NCBI RefSeq assembly: GCF_002913745.1
Contig: NZ_PPCG01000021.1
Location: 1-63,985, forward strand
Reading direction: 5' to 3'
Length of the DNA: 63,985 bases
Origin: Campylobacter concisus
GTDB lineage: Bacteria; Campylobacterota; Campylobacteria; Campylobacterales; Campylobacteraceae
Every line of letters starts with the position of its first letter. The stretch's first letter is position 1. The notes beneath the pieces were generated by a model, which searched no databases, was not told the origin of the DNA, and saw only the letters and a program-made list of their open reading frames with translations. Position numbers and translations under genes: made by a program. This document shows, one piece after another, positions 24,970 to 36,722 of this stretch.

Positions 24970-25653
24970 ATGCTATCAGGCGAGCTACTTAAAAGCCATT
25001 TTGCTAAATTTGATCTAGTGGCGATGCTTAGCGAGTTTTTAAAGCAATGTTCTTTTGATAAAGAAAAATTTCAAGCACTTAGGCGAGATGGCTTTAAAAG
25101 CTTAGATAAGAGCCAAAGAGAGGAGCTTCTTAAAATAGCAGGCTTTAAAGCGTATTTTGACGCGAAATTTCAGGGCTTTTTACGTGAGCTGATGCAAAGC
25201 AAGATCCTCGTTGTAAGTGGCGCGGAGTATAAATTTAGCGAGCTTGAAATTTACACCTGCTTTGATGCTAACACCTACAAAAGATCGTGCGAGGCGGGCG
25301 AAATTTACTTTCACAATTTTGGTTTTGACATCTCTTTTAAGAGCGAGCCAGCGCTTTATGGCGGCATTTTGGTAAGGAGCTTGAAGCCCTTAAATGAGCG
25401 AAATTTCATCTTTGGACCAAGAAAATGCGCCTTGCATATCTTAAATAGCAAAATAAGTAATTTAAATTTTGATCTAAAAGAGGCTGATTTTAGAGATGAT
25501 GAGGTCGCTTTTACGCCAAGGATTAGATCGTTTAAAGATGAGAGTGAGCTTCAAAATGACGCTTTAAGGGCGATTAGTGGCGAGTTTAGAGGAGCACTTG
25601 AAAGTGCAAAAGAGTATAAAAAAAGAGTTAAAAATGCCTATAAAAAGGGGTGA
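24970..25653 (+). CDS. Hypothetical protein, possible AAG-type DNA glycosylase fold
   Basis: I start the gene at the ATG at 24970, which follows GGAG with good spacing; the frame is open upstream to 24883 but carries no better start. The 227-aa protein has an order of segments reminiscent of alkyladenine glycosylase: ILVVSGAEYKFSELEIY (residues 79-95, with E-x-E-x-Y like the catalytic ETEAY), EIYFHNFGFDISF near 111, YGGILVRSLKPLN near 130 and FGPRKCALHIL near 148. The sequence similarity is weak, so the assignment is inference. It could act in DNA repair; no operon partner is evident. Confidence 0.5.
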   Translation: MLSGELLKSHFAKFDLVAMLSEFLKQCSFDKEKFQALRRDGFKSLDKSQREELLKIAGFKAYFDAKFQGFLRELMQSKILVVSGAEYKFSELEIYTCFDANTYKRSCEAGEIYFHNFGFDISFKSEPALYGGILVRSLKPLNERNFIFGPRKCALHILNSKISNLNFDLKEADFRDDEVAFTPRIRSFKDESELQNDALRAISGEFRGALESAKEYKKRVKNAYKKG

Positions 25654-25690
25654 AATTTATCTTTTTATCGGCTTTGAGGCTGAGAAATTT

Positions 25691-25721
25691 AGCCCCCAAG
25701 AGTTTTGGCTAGCTCGGGGCT
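25691..25721. terminator. Likely terminator between convergent genes
   Basis: AGCCCC (25691-25696) pairs with GGGGCT (25716-25721), followed by TTGGTTTTA. It sits between the stop codons of two converging genes. Confidence 0.5.
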
Positions 25722-25727
25722 TTGGTT

Positions 25728-26978
25728 TTACTTTATAACGGCTAGTTTGCCAGTGCCTGCGTTTTGATTTACCTCTTTTTGGACGTTTGAAGCTTCGAGG
25801 AGTTCAAATTTATATGGAGGCTCAAATGGCGGTTTGTCTAGCTTTTCGCAAACGCTGCCTTTTTTAGAAAGGTCTATGTTGCCGCTTTCAAAAATGGTGC
25901 CTTTGTTACATTTATAGCTTATCTTGACGCCATTTGTAAAGTAGTTGTTTTGAGCGTATACTAGCGAGCCAAAGCGCACGCCAATGGCGTATTTTTGGTT
26001 ATAAAAGCCATCTTTTGAGTCGTAAAAGTTGTTATAGACGTGCACCTTTGCATTGCGTGCCATAGGTAGGCGTTGCGCGCAGTTGTCAAAAATGTTATGA
26101 GCGACCGTTATAGTTCTTGTTTCGCTGCTGCCGTCCGAGTCTCTTGAGCCTATTAGCATCGTTTTGTCGTGGTTTTCAAAGATGTTGTGCGAGATCGTGA
26201 TAGCCGCACTATCCCCCTTGATGTCGCATAGTCCGTCATAAGTTTGCCATTTAGTAAGCTCTCCACCTGCTAAATGCACATGGCTAAGCTCAACAGTATC
26301 CTTAAAATGGCAGTGATCTACCCAGATGTTTTTGCTTGACTCTATGCTAACGCCGTCATATTGCGCGTTAAAGCCGTCATTTTTTTGTACATCTGGAAAT
26401 GGATCAAAAGCATCTAGGATATTCATGTTGCGGATCGCGATATTTTGGACATTTTTTAGCAAAAATGAGCCACCTTTTATGCCTGAGTTTTCGCCTAGGC
26501 CGATTATCGTGGTATTGCTAGCTACTGGCACTACGATAAGCTTTTTGTATTCGTTGGCTAAATTTTTGCGAAGCGCTGCTAGCTTTGGATCTTGCGAACC
26601 ATCTAAAAATGCATGGCACGAAGCGCCGTAAGCCTGCATAAATTTAGTATAAGTGTCAAACTCACCACCGCTAATCTCACTTATAAATTTATCCAGCCCA
26701 TCGCTATTGCCATTTTGCGGGATCTTGCCTTCGCTAAGGTCTATGAGCCCATCTATGTATATAACGTAGCTGTCCATTTTGGCATATTTTATGAGCTCTT
26801 GCCTATCTTGAATGACGACTTCTTTACTCTCTTTGCCGGCGTATCCGCCAAAATTTTGCTCAGCTCCAATGCTAGCGTAACCAAAGGGCGAGTCGCTTGC
26901 TTTTATCTCGCCAGCTTGTGTCTTAGCACCAAATGCAAATAACGCGCCAGCGGCGAGAAACAATATCTTTTTAAACAT
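25728..26978 (-). CDS. Pectate lyase family 1 (PL1) protein, secreted
   Basis: The 416-aa product has a signal peptide (cleavage near AKTQA, residue 22) and a parallel beta-helix. PL1 landmarks are present in order: SNTTIIGLGENSGIKGG (152-170), a calcium-site region DAFDPFPDVQKNDGFNAQYDG, NIWVDHCHF (218-225), YDGLCDIKGDSAAITISHN (247-265), and the R-x-P-x-x-R signature R303LPMAR308 before VHVYNNFY. R303 or R308 would be the catalytic arginine. The enzyme would cleave polygalacturonate by beta-elimination in the periplasm or outside the cell, but the true substrate in an animal-associated bacterium is unclear. It stands alone, with no sugar-uptake genes nearby. Confidence 0.85.
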   Translation of the reverse strand: MFKKILFLAAGALFAFGAKTQAGEIKASDSPFGYASIGAEQNFGGYAGKESKEVVIQDRQELIKYAKMDSYVIYIDGLIDLSEGKIPQNGNSDGLDKFISEISGGEFDTYTKFMQAYGASCHAFLDGSQDPKLAALRKNLANEYKKLIVVPVASNTTIIGLGENSGIKGGSFLLKNVQNIAIRNMNILDAFDPFPDVQKNDGFNAQYDGVSIESSKNIWVDHCHFKDTVELSHVHLAGGELTKWQTYDGLCDIKGDSAAITISHNIFENHDKTMLIGSRDSDGSSETRTITVAHNIFDNCAQRLPMARNAKVHVYNNFYDSKDGFYNQKYAIGVRFGSLVYAQNNYFTNGVKISYKCNKGTIFESGNIDLSKKGSVCEKLDKPPFEPPYKFELLEASNVQKEVNQNAGTGKLAVIK

Positions 26979-27067
26979 CTTTAGCCTCCTAAATTTGGCT
27001 TTTTATTTTTGATATTTTATTGTGAATGTCGCTGTTAAATTTAGTGCAATTTTTAAAAAGATAAATT

Positions 27068-28165
27068 TTACGCGAAAAATATCTCGCTTTTTAGACGAAG
27101 CAAACATAGATAGGCACTTAGCACGCTTTGCTCTCTAACGTAGTTGCGCTCCCCTTTTAAAAGCAGCCTCTCAACCTCGATATTGCCGTTTCTATCGCCA
27201 GCTGCGACATATACCGTGCCAACTGGCTTGCTAGCTGTGCCTCCACCTGGTCCTGCTATGCCACTTATAGCAAGCGCAAAGTCCGCATTTGTCGTGCTTA
27301 GCGTGCCTTTTACCATCGCTTTTACGCAAGGCTCGCTCACGGCTCCGTAAGTATCTAAAATTTCATCCTCAACGCCCAGCCATTCGTGCTTTATGTGATT
27401 TGCATAAGTTACCAAGGAGCCATCAAAGCTAGCTGAGATGCCGCCATATCTTGCAAATTTAGCCGCCGCAAGCCCAGCCGTGCAAGACTCAGCAAATGAA
27501 ATTTTAAGCCCATTTTGCATGAGCTTTTTTGCTACAAATTTGATCACATCTTTTTGCGGGATAAATTTTTGCGAAAATAGCGTTTTTACCCCTTGTAAAA
27601 AGCTCTCGATCTGGCCAAATTTATTGCTTTTTGCCCTTACTAGTATCAAATTTGGCAGGATCTGCGCAATAGTGATATCGACCTCATAAGTTTTAGCAAG
27701 TGGTAGCATAAGGATCTTCGCGCTATCTGCGTCGATGTCTATTAGATGAAAGTAGCTAAAATCAGGCTCATATTCGGTTAGAAACTCGCCTAGCTCTTCA
27801 TTTGGGTTGGCTTTTATGAGATTTATCTGGGCGTTATTTAGGCTAGCTAAAAAGCTATTTTTAGAGTAGTCTAAGCTATCTTTAAGCGCAAGTGTCGTGC
27901 TATCTTTTAGCTCGAGTGAGCCCCCAGTTAGCGTCGCTACGATCTTTGCGGCGATGGCAAAATTTTCATCCGAGCCAAAAATGCTTACAAAGTCGTAATC
28001 TTTTGATAAATTTTCGATGATAAAAGGTAGCTCTTTGCTATTTTTTGGAGCAAAACTGACCACTCCAAGCTCGCCAAAATGATCCTCGTAACTTTGAAAA
28101 ATGTAGTTTAGAAATTCTCTATTTATCTCAAGATCTTCGCCTATTATCAAGATACTTTGTCTCAT
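27068..28165 (-). CDS. CinA-family nicotinamide-nucleotide amidohydrolase with atypical N-domain
   Basis: The C-terminal half (about 205-360) is a clear CinA/PncC domain: LKISFAESCTAGLAAAKFAR, FDGSLVTYANHIKHEWLGV, GAVSEPCVKAM and LAISGIAGPGGG. This deamidates NMN to nicotinate mononucleotide in pyridine nucleotide recycling. The N-terminal part (about 1-200) occupies the place of the COG1058/MoCF domain, beginning ILIIGEDLEINREFLNY, but is poorly conserved and lacks the usual GD.L.G motif. It stands upstream of the pectate lyase with a 90-bp gap and divergent from ileS. Confidence 0.85.
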   Translation of the reverse strand: MRQSILIIGEDLEINREFLNYIFQSYEDHFGELGVVSFAPKNSKELPFIIENLSKDYDFVSIFGSDENFAIAAKIVATLTGGSLELKDSTTLALKDSLDYSKNSFLASLNNAQINLIKANPNEELGEFLTEYEPDFSYFHLIDIDADSAKILMLPLAKTYEVDITIAQILPNLILVRAKSNKFGQIESFLQGVKTLFSQKFIPQKDVIKFVAKKLMQNGLKISFAESCTAGLAAAKFARYGGISASFDGSLVTYANHIKHEWLGVEDEILDTYGAVSEPCVKAMVKGTLSTTNADFALAISGIAGPGGGTASKPVGTVYVAAGDRNGNIEVERLLLKGERNYVREQSVLSAYLCLLRLKSEIFFA

Positions 28166-28260
28166 TTTTAAGCTCCTTTTTTTGCCTCATTATACTATTT
28201 TTCAGTGTGATTTAACCAGCACAGGTGTAAAATTAGCAAATTTTAAAATCAAGGTAAAAA

Positions 28261-31017
28261 ATGGACTACAAAGAGACACTTTTACTCCCAGAGACAAATT
28301 TCCCGATGCGCGGAAATCTCCCACAAAATGAACCACAAAGACTAAAATCATGGTATGAAGAGCGCAAGGTTTATGAAAAAATGAAGAAAAATCGCCAAAA
28401 TGCGGTTAAAAACTTCAATATCCACGACGGCCCTCCGTATGCAAACGGACACCTTCACATCGGCCACGCATTAAATAAAATTTTAAAAGATATCATCACA
28501 AAAACGCACTATTTTTACGGCGAAAACGTCCGCTATGTGCCAGGCTGGGATTGCCATGGCTTGCCTATCGAGCAGCAAGTCGAAGTTAAGCTTGGCGATA
28601 AGAAAAAAGAGCTTAGCAAGGTCGAGATCAGGGAGCTTTGCAGGCAGCATGCGAGAGAATTTATAGATATCCAGCGAAATGAATTTAAAAGCCTTGGCAT
28701 CATCGGCGACTTTGAAAATCCATACATGACGATGAAATTTGAGTTTGAGGCTGACATCTACAAAGCGCTTTGCGAGATCGCTAAAAAAGGCCTTTTGATA
28801 GAGAGAAGCAAGCCAGTTTATTGGAGCTGGGCGGCTAGATCGGCACTAGCTGAGGCTGAGGTCGAGTACGAGGAGAAAGAGGACTACTCTATTTACGTAG
28901 CATTTGAGCTTGATAGCGACGCGCTAGAAAAGCTTGGCGTAAAAGAGGCAAGCGCTGTCATCTGGACAACCACGCCTTGGACGCTTCCAGCAAATCAAGC
29001 CATAAGCCTAAAACCAGATGAAATTTATGTGCTAACGGCTGAAAATTTGATATTTGCAAAGCCACTACTTGAAAGCGTTGTGCAGAGTGGCCTAAGCAAG
29101 GGCGAGATCAAAAAAGAGTTTAAATCAAGCCTGCTTGAAAATACCCACGCGATAAATCCACTAAACGGCAGAAAGTCTAAATTTTTACTAGGTGATCACG
29201 TCATGATGGACGGGGGTACTGGACTTGTTCATACAGCTCCAGGTCACGGCGAGGACGACTACTACGTCTGTTTGAAATATGGCTTTAGCGAAATTTTGAT
29301 GCCAGTTGATGATGGAGGCTGCTACGATGAGAGCATAAAACATCACGGACTATTTAGAAGTGACGTGGTAGACGAGTTTGTCGGCATGCACATCTTTAAA
29401 GCAAATGAGAAAATTTTAGAGCTACTTGGCAAAAGCTTGCTTAGCGTCTCTAAATTTAGACACTCTTATCCATTTTGCTGGAGAACACACAAGCCTGTAA
29501 TTTATAGAGCCACAAAGCAGTGGTTTATCGCTATGGATGAGGCTAAACTAGGTGGAAAAACGCTTAGACAAACAGCGCTAAAAGAGCTTGAAAAGGTTAA
29601 ATTTTACCCAAGCGTAGGCATAAAAAGAATAGGCTCGATGATAGAAAATCGCCCAGACTGGTGCATCTCTCGTCAGCGTGACTGGGGCGTGCCGATCGCG
29701 TTTTTCAGAGATAAAGCGACAAAAGAAGTTATATTTGATAGTGAAATTTTAGACCACATCGTGGCTATCTTTAAAGAAAAAGGCGCTGATGCGTGGTGGG
29801 CGCTAAGTATAGATGAGCTTTTACCAAAGGGCACAAAATACAAGGCTGAGAATTTAGAAAAAGTTATGGACATCCTTGACGTTTGGTTTGATAGCGGCTC
29901 GACGTGGCATGCGGTCTTGCAAAGTGACAACTACGACGCTGGCAAATACCCTGCAAGCATGTATCTTGAAGGCTCAGACCAGCACCGCGGCTGGTTTCAA
30001 AGCTCGCTTCTAGTAAGCACAGCTATAAATTCTCACGCACCTTATGAGAGCATCCTAACTCACGGCTTTACTGTTGATGCCAAGGGCGAGAAGATGAGCA
30101 AGAGCAAGGGCAACGTCATCGCTCCACAAGATGTAGCCAAAACTCACGGCGTGGAAATTTTACGCCTTTGGGTTGGTATGAGTGATTATTCAAGCGATTT
30201 AAAAATAAGCGAAGATATATTAAAACAAATAAGCGAGCAATACCGCAAAATCCGCAACACTATACGCTTTTTACTAGCAAATGTAAATGATCTTGAGAGC
30301 TTAAATACAGAATTTAACATCCTTGATAAATGGATATTAGCACGTGCTAAAAAGGTCTTTGATGAGGCGAGTGCTTGCTTTAAAAATTATGACTTTTCAA
30401 AGGGCTTTAACATCCTTTTAAATTTCCTATCAGCCGATCTTAGCGGCGTATATCTTGATGTATGCAAAGATAGGCTTTACTGCGACGCAAAAGACGCACC
30501 AAGAAGAAGATCAGCTCAAAGCGCAATGGCGATCATCGCAAAGGCACTTTTGCCACTCATCGCTCCAACGCTTACTTACACCGTTGATGAGGTGATGGAC
30601 TACGCTCCAAAGATCATCAAAGGCGAGGCAAAAGACGCGTTTGACTTAGTTTATGAGCCTATCAAATTTGATCTTAGCTTTGAAGATGAGCTGCTTTTTG
30701 CTAGCAGGGAGAAATTTAACGAGATTGTGGACGTTCTTAAAAAGGATAAAAAGATAAAATCAACTCTAGAGCTAAGCCTAGAGACCACAAACCACAACAT
30801 CACAGGCTACGACGAGCGCGAAGTGGCCGATCTTTACATGGTAAGCTCGGTTAGAGCTTATGATGATAGCGAGCCATTAGCTGAGTTTGAGCTTGAGGGT
30901 GATAAATTTAAGATCATAGCAAGCAACCTTCACAAATGCCCAAGATGCTGGAAATTTAACGCTAGCAAAGAAGATGCGCTATGCCCAAGATGTGAAGAGG
31001 TCATAAGTGCTAAGTGA
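28261..31017 (+). CDS. ileS: Isoleucyl-tRNA synthetase
   Basis: The 918-aa class I synthetase carries the HIGH motif in [14 protein letters not shown], the CP1 editing domain (about 190-390, with [12 protein letters not shown] and [15 protein letters not shown]), the [12 protein letters not shown] segment, KMSKS in [11 protein letters not shown] near 605, and a C-terminal zinc-finger CPRCW..CPRCEE near 895-912. The start ATG follows a promoter-like region of 95 bp divergent from the CinA gene. It leads the ileS-ORF34-gatA-guaB-metX-xseB run of genes. Confidence 0.98.
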   Translation: MDYKETLLLPETNFPMRGNLPQNEPQRLKSWYEERKVYEKMKKNRQNAVKNFNIHDGPPYANGHLHIGHALNKILKDIITKTHYFYGENVRYVPGWDCHGLPIEQQVEVKLGDKKKELSKVEIRELCRQHAREFIDIQRNEFKSLGIIGDFENPYMTMKFEFEADIYKALCEIAKKGLLIERSKPVYWSWAARSALAEAEVEYEEKEDYSIYVAFELDSDALEKLGVKEASAVIWTTTPWTLPANQAISLKPDEIYVLTAENLIFAKPLLESVVQSGLSKGEIKKEFKSSLLENTHAINPLNGRKSKFLLGDHVMMDGGTGLVHTAPGHGEDDYYVCLKYGFSEILMPVDDGGCYDESIKHHGLFRSDVVDEFVGMHIFKANEKILELLGKSLLSVSKFRHSYPFCWRTHKPVIYRATKQWFIAMDEAKLGGKTLRQTALKELEKVKFYPSVGIKRIGSMIENRPDWCISRQRDWGVPIAFFRDKATKEVIFDSEILDHIVAIFKEKGADAWWALSIDELLPKGTKYKAENLEKVMDILDVWFDSGSTWHAVLQSDNYDAGKYPASMYLEGSDQHRGWFQSSLLVSTAINSHAPYESILTHGFTVDAKGEKMSKSKGNVIAPQDVAKTHGVEILRLWVGMSDYSSDLKISEDILKQISEQYRKIRNTIRFLLANVNDLESLNTEFNILDKWILARAKKVFDEASACFKNYDFSKGFNILLNFLSADLSGVYLDVCKDRLYCDAKDAPRRRSAQSAMAIIAKALLPLIAPTLTYTVDEVMDYAPKIIKGEAKDAFDLVYEPIKFDLSFEDELLFASREKFNEIVDVLKKDKKIKSTLELSLETTNHNITGYDEREVADLYMVSSVRAYDDSEPLAEFELEGDKFKIIASNLHKCPRCWKFNASKEDALCPRCEEVISAK

Positions 31018-31111
31018 GCCAGTAAGTGCAACTATCATAATAGCAACGATCGCTGCGGTGGTCGTTGTTAGCTTATTTGGCATATTTTTGGTTAATAAAT
31101 TTAAAGGATAA
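31007..31111 (+). CDS. 34-residue single-pass membrane protein
   Basis: A GTG codon at 31007 overlaps the end of ileS by 11 nt and opens a frame encoding [10 protein letters not shown] followed by a hydrophobic helix ([19 protein letters not shown]), ending NKFKG and TAA. It fills the gap between ileS and gatA exactly. I recall a similarly placed very short gene in C. jejuni between ileS and gatA, which supports its reality. Its function is unknown; one membrane helix and a basic C-terminus suggest an inner-membrane microprotein. Confidence 0.65.
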   Translation: MLSEPVSATIIIATIAAVVVVSLFGIFLVNKFKG

Positions 31112-31116
31112 AAATA

Positions 31117-33927
<2,811 letters not shown>

Positions 33928-33928
<1 letters not shown>

Positions 33929-35034
33929 TGTTAGACCTGCAAACTAGAACTATTAAATTTAACGAGCCACTCTATCTTGAGAGTGGCCGTATGCTATCAA
34001 ATTTCAAGCTTATTTATGAGACTTACGGCACGCTAAATGCTGATAAAAGCAACGTTATCGTGATCTGTCACGCCCTAACTGGCTCACACCACGCTGCTGG
34101 CACATACGCAGGCGATGAGAAAGCTGGCTGGTGGGACGGGCTAATAGGCAGCAAAAAGGCGGTTGATACGGATAAATTTTATGTTATTTGCGTGAATATC
34201 TTAGGTTCGTGCTTTGGCTCGACCTCGCCGCTAAGTGTTGATCGAAGTAGCGGCAAAGAGTATAGGCTAAATTTCCCAGTCCTTGCTATAAGTGACGTAG
34301 TAAAGGCGCAGATGAGGCTATTTAGCGAGCTTGGTATCACAAGAGCAAAAGCCGTGATAGGCGGCAGTCTTGGCGGTATGCAGGCACTTTGCTACGCTAT
34401 CGAGTTTCCAGAATTTGCGCAAGATATCATAATGCTAGCAAGCACCTACCAGACAAAGCCTTGGGCGATAGCGTTTAACAAGATCGCCATCGAAGCCATT
34501 TTAAACGATGAAAATTTCAAAAATGGCGAATATGACGCAGAATTTATAAGAAAAAATGGGCTAAAAGGTATGGCTTATGGCAGGATGGCAGGGCACATCA
34601 GCTTCTTAAGCCCTGATAGCATGGATAAGAAATTTGGACGGAGCTACGTCGAAACTGACGGCCTTTACGATCTTTTTGGACATTTTCAGGTCGATCGCTA
34701 CATGGAGTATAACGGCTACAACTTCCCAAAGAGGTTTGACCCACTAAGCTACCTATACATCGTAAAGATGATGAATATCTTTGACTGCACAAGGCACTAT
34801 GATAGCCTAAAAGACGCCCTTGCGCCGATCAAAGCAAATTTGCACCTTATCGCATTTAAAGGCGATCTACTCTTTCCGCCAAGCTGCATGAGAGAAATTT
34901 ATGACGCACTTTGCGAAATGGGCAGAGGCGCAAAGACAAATTTTGTAGAGATAGATAGCAACTACGGCCACGACGCCTTTTTGGTCGAGATAGAAAAATT
35001 TGATGGATATATAAAAAATATATTAAAAGGATAG
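33928..35034 (+). CDS. metX: Homoserine O-acetyltransferase MetX
   Basis: The 368-aa alpha/beta hydrolase acetylates homoserine for methionine synthesis. It has VICHALTGSHHAAG, the nucleophile elbow GGSLGGMQAL, MAGHISFLS and VDRYMEYNGYNFPKRFDP of the lid region, and the catalytic Asp and His in FKGDLLFPP and NYGHDAFLVE. The start is GTG sharing its first base with the guaB stop. Its length and motifs separate it from MetA-type succinyltransferases. Confidence 0.95.
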
Positions 35035-35037
35035 AAA

Positions 35038-35229
35038 ATGGAGCAAAAAGAGCAAAGTTTTGAAGAGAAATTAGCCCTAGCTGATAAAATTTTAAACGAT
35101 TTAAACAAAGATGATGTGAGCTTAGAAAACAGCATAAAGCTGCACGAGCAGGGCAAAAATCTCTTAAATGAAGCAAGAGAAATTTTAGAAAACGCAAAAC
35201 TTAGCATAAAGCAGGTGGATGATGAGTAA
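35038..35229 (+). CDS. xseB: Exodeoxyribonuclease VII small subunit
   Basis: The 63-aa protein has the XseB helical signature SFEEKLALADKILNDLNKDDVSLENSIKLHEQGKNLL, forming a two-helix coiled coil that binds XseA. Exonuclease VII degrades single-stranded DNA. It sits 3 nt after metX and overlaps the nitrilase-like gene by 11 nt. xseA is not in the window. Confidence 0.92.
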   Translation: MEQKEQSFEEKLALADKILNDLNKDDVSLENSIKLHEQGKNLLNEAREILENAKLSIKQVDDE

Positions 35230-36016
35230 AATTTGCGCCCTTCAGCTACCAACGCAGCCTTTGAGCGAGGCAAGGCTTGATTATTACCTTAAAATTTGCG
35301 CGGATGAAAATGCAAGGCTGGTTGTCCTTGGCGAATACGTGCTAAATAGCTTCTTTAAAGAGCTTGCTAGCATGCCAAAAAGCCTCATAAAAGAGCAAAG
35401 CGAGCGCAAAAAAGAGGCGCTATTTGCGATGGCAAAAAAGTATGATCTAAACATCATCGCACCTATCATAAATTTAAAAGGCAAAGAGATTTTTAAGAGC
35501 CTAGCTAAATTTAGCCCAACTCAAGTAAAGCTATACGATCAGCAAATTCTCATGCCTTATGCGCACTGGAACGAGGCAAAATTTTTTAGCAACGCAAGCG
35601 AAGAGCTAAATTTACCTATCTTTACCTACGATAAATTTAAGGTTGGCGTCATGTTTGGCTTCGAGGCGCACTTTGACGTGTGCTGGGCGTATATGAGCGC
35701 TAAAAAGGTCGATATCGTGCTTGTGCCAACGGCTTGCACGTTTTTTTCTCAGGCGCGCTGGGAGGAGCTTTTAAAGGTTAGAGCCTTTACAAACAACCTC
35801 TATGTGCTTCGCGCAAATCGCGTAGGGAGCCACAAGAGCGAGGATGAGCAGTGGAGTTTTTACGGCGACTCGATGCTTATTAGCCCATTTGGCGAGGTTA
35901 AAAACAGGCTTGGCAAAAATGAAGAGATGATGATCGATGAGCTTAGTAAAAAGGAGCTTAGCGAGGCTAGAAGCACCTGGGGCTTTATGCAGATAGAGGC
36001 TAAATTTAAAAGATGA
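35219..36016 (+). CDS. Carbon-nitrogen hydrolase (nitrilase) family protein with degenerate catalytic triad
   Basis: The 265-aa protein has the alpha-beta-beta-alpha nitrilase fold order. The catalytic Glu is present (VVLGEY, E39). The lysine that normally follows a tyrosine before L-x-P is Gln108 (YDQQILMPY), and the nucleophilic Cys of the usual GV-x-I-C-Y/F-E motif is Gly147 (KVGVMFGFEAHF). With K and C both replaced, amidase chemistry by the standard route looks impossible, so this may be a pseudoenzyme with a binding or regulatory role. Two adjacent ATG codons (35219, 35222) could start it. It overlaps xseB and tag. Confidence 0.85.
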   Translation: MMSKICALQLPTQPLSEARLDYYLKICADENARLVVLGEYVLNSFFKELASMPKSLIKEQSERKKEALFAMAKKYDLNIIAPIINLKGKEIFKSLAKFSPTQVKLYDQQILMPYAHWNEAKFFSNASEELNLPIFTYDKFKVGVMFGFEAHFDVCWAYMSAKKVDIVLVPTACTFFSQARWEELLKVRAFTNNLYVLRANRVGSHKSEDEQWSFYGDSMLISPFGEVKNRLGKNEEMMIDELSKKELSEARSTWGFMQIEAKFKR

Positions 36017-36570
36017 AGCGCTGCGCCTGGGCTGAAAAGAGCGAGTTTAGCAAGAGCTATCACGACTGTGAGTGGGGCAGGGCGGTCAAAGATGATAAGA
36101 AATTCTTTGAAATGCTCATTTTAGAGGGCTTTCAAGCAGGTCTTAGCTGGGACTATGTGCTACGAAAAAGAGCCGGGCTTGCTCAAATTTTAGATGGATT
36201 TGACGCAAAAAAGATCGCAGATTATGATGAAAATAAGCTTCAAAGTCTTTTAAGCGATGATAGAGCGATCAAAAACCGCCTTAAATTTTACTCTCTGCCA
36301 AAAAATGCCAAGGCTTTTTTAGAGCTTTGTGCTGGGTTTGGTTCGTTTTATAACTACATCTATAAATTTACAAATGGCAAGCGCGTCATAAATGACATAA
36401 AAAGCGCCAAGGACATGCCAGCAAGTAGTGAGCTCTCAGAGCGCATCTCAAAAGATATGAAAAAGCGCGGCCTCAAATTTGTAGGTGCTGTGATCATCTA
36501 CTCGTTTTTACAAGGTGTTGGTGTCATCGATGATCACGAAAATGAGTGCTTTTGTAAAGGCAAAATTTAA
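36013..36570 (+). CDS. tag: DNA-3-methyladenine glycosylase I
   Basis: The 185-aa protein matches Tag, which removes 3-methyladenine from DNA. The zinc ligands appear as Cys4 and His17 (RCAWAEKSEFSKSYHDCEWG) and near the C-terminus (IDDHENECFC). FFEMLILEGFQAGLSWDYVLRKR carries the base-pocket residues. It overlaps the previous gene by 4 nt and ends the long ileS-to-tag run of co-directional genes. Confidence 0.95.
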   Translation: MKRCAWAEKSEFSKSYHDCEWGRAVKDDKKFFEMLILEGFQAGLSWDYVLRKRAGLAQILDGFDAKKIADYDENKLQSLLSDDRAIKNRLKFYSLPKNAKAFLELCAGFGSFYNYIYKFTNGKRVINDIKSAKDMPASSELSERISKDMKKRGLKFVGAVIIYSFLQGVGVIDDHENECFCKGKI

Positions 36571-36636
36571 GCTCGCCGCAACTGTAACCTTAATGTAAAA
36601 TAAATAATTTTAAGTAATTTTTATCATAAATGATCC

Positions 36637-36642
36637 TATAAT
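36637..36642 (+). promoter_or_regulatory. Likely -10 box for flavocytochrome-type reductase gene
   Basis: TATAAT in CCTATAATTTTAG lies 80 nt before the ATG at 36723, in the only substantial gap before the gene. It implies a leader of about 70 nt that contains the palindrome at 36673. Confidence 0.5.
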
Positions 36643-36672
36643 TTTAGTAATCACAAAAGGTTTAAACTAAGG

Positions 36673-36691
36673 TGTAAATTTAAAATTTACA
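36673..36691. promoter_or_regulatory. Perfect 19-bp palindrome in leader
   Basis: TGTAAATTT and AAATTTACA flank a single A (36682): 9-bp arms without mismatch. It lies between the predicted promoter and the ribosome site of the reductase gene, so it may be an operator for a dimeric regulator such as a CRP/FNR- or TetR-type protein. No regulator is identified. Confidence 0.4.
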
Positions 36692-36722
36692 GGCTTTAGC
36701 GTAATACTAAAAAGGAGACGCT

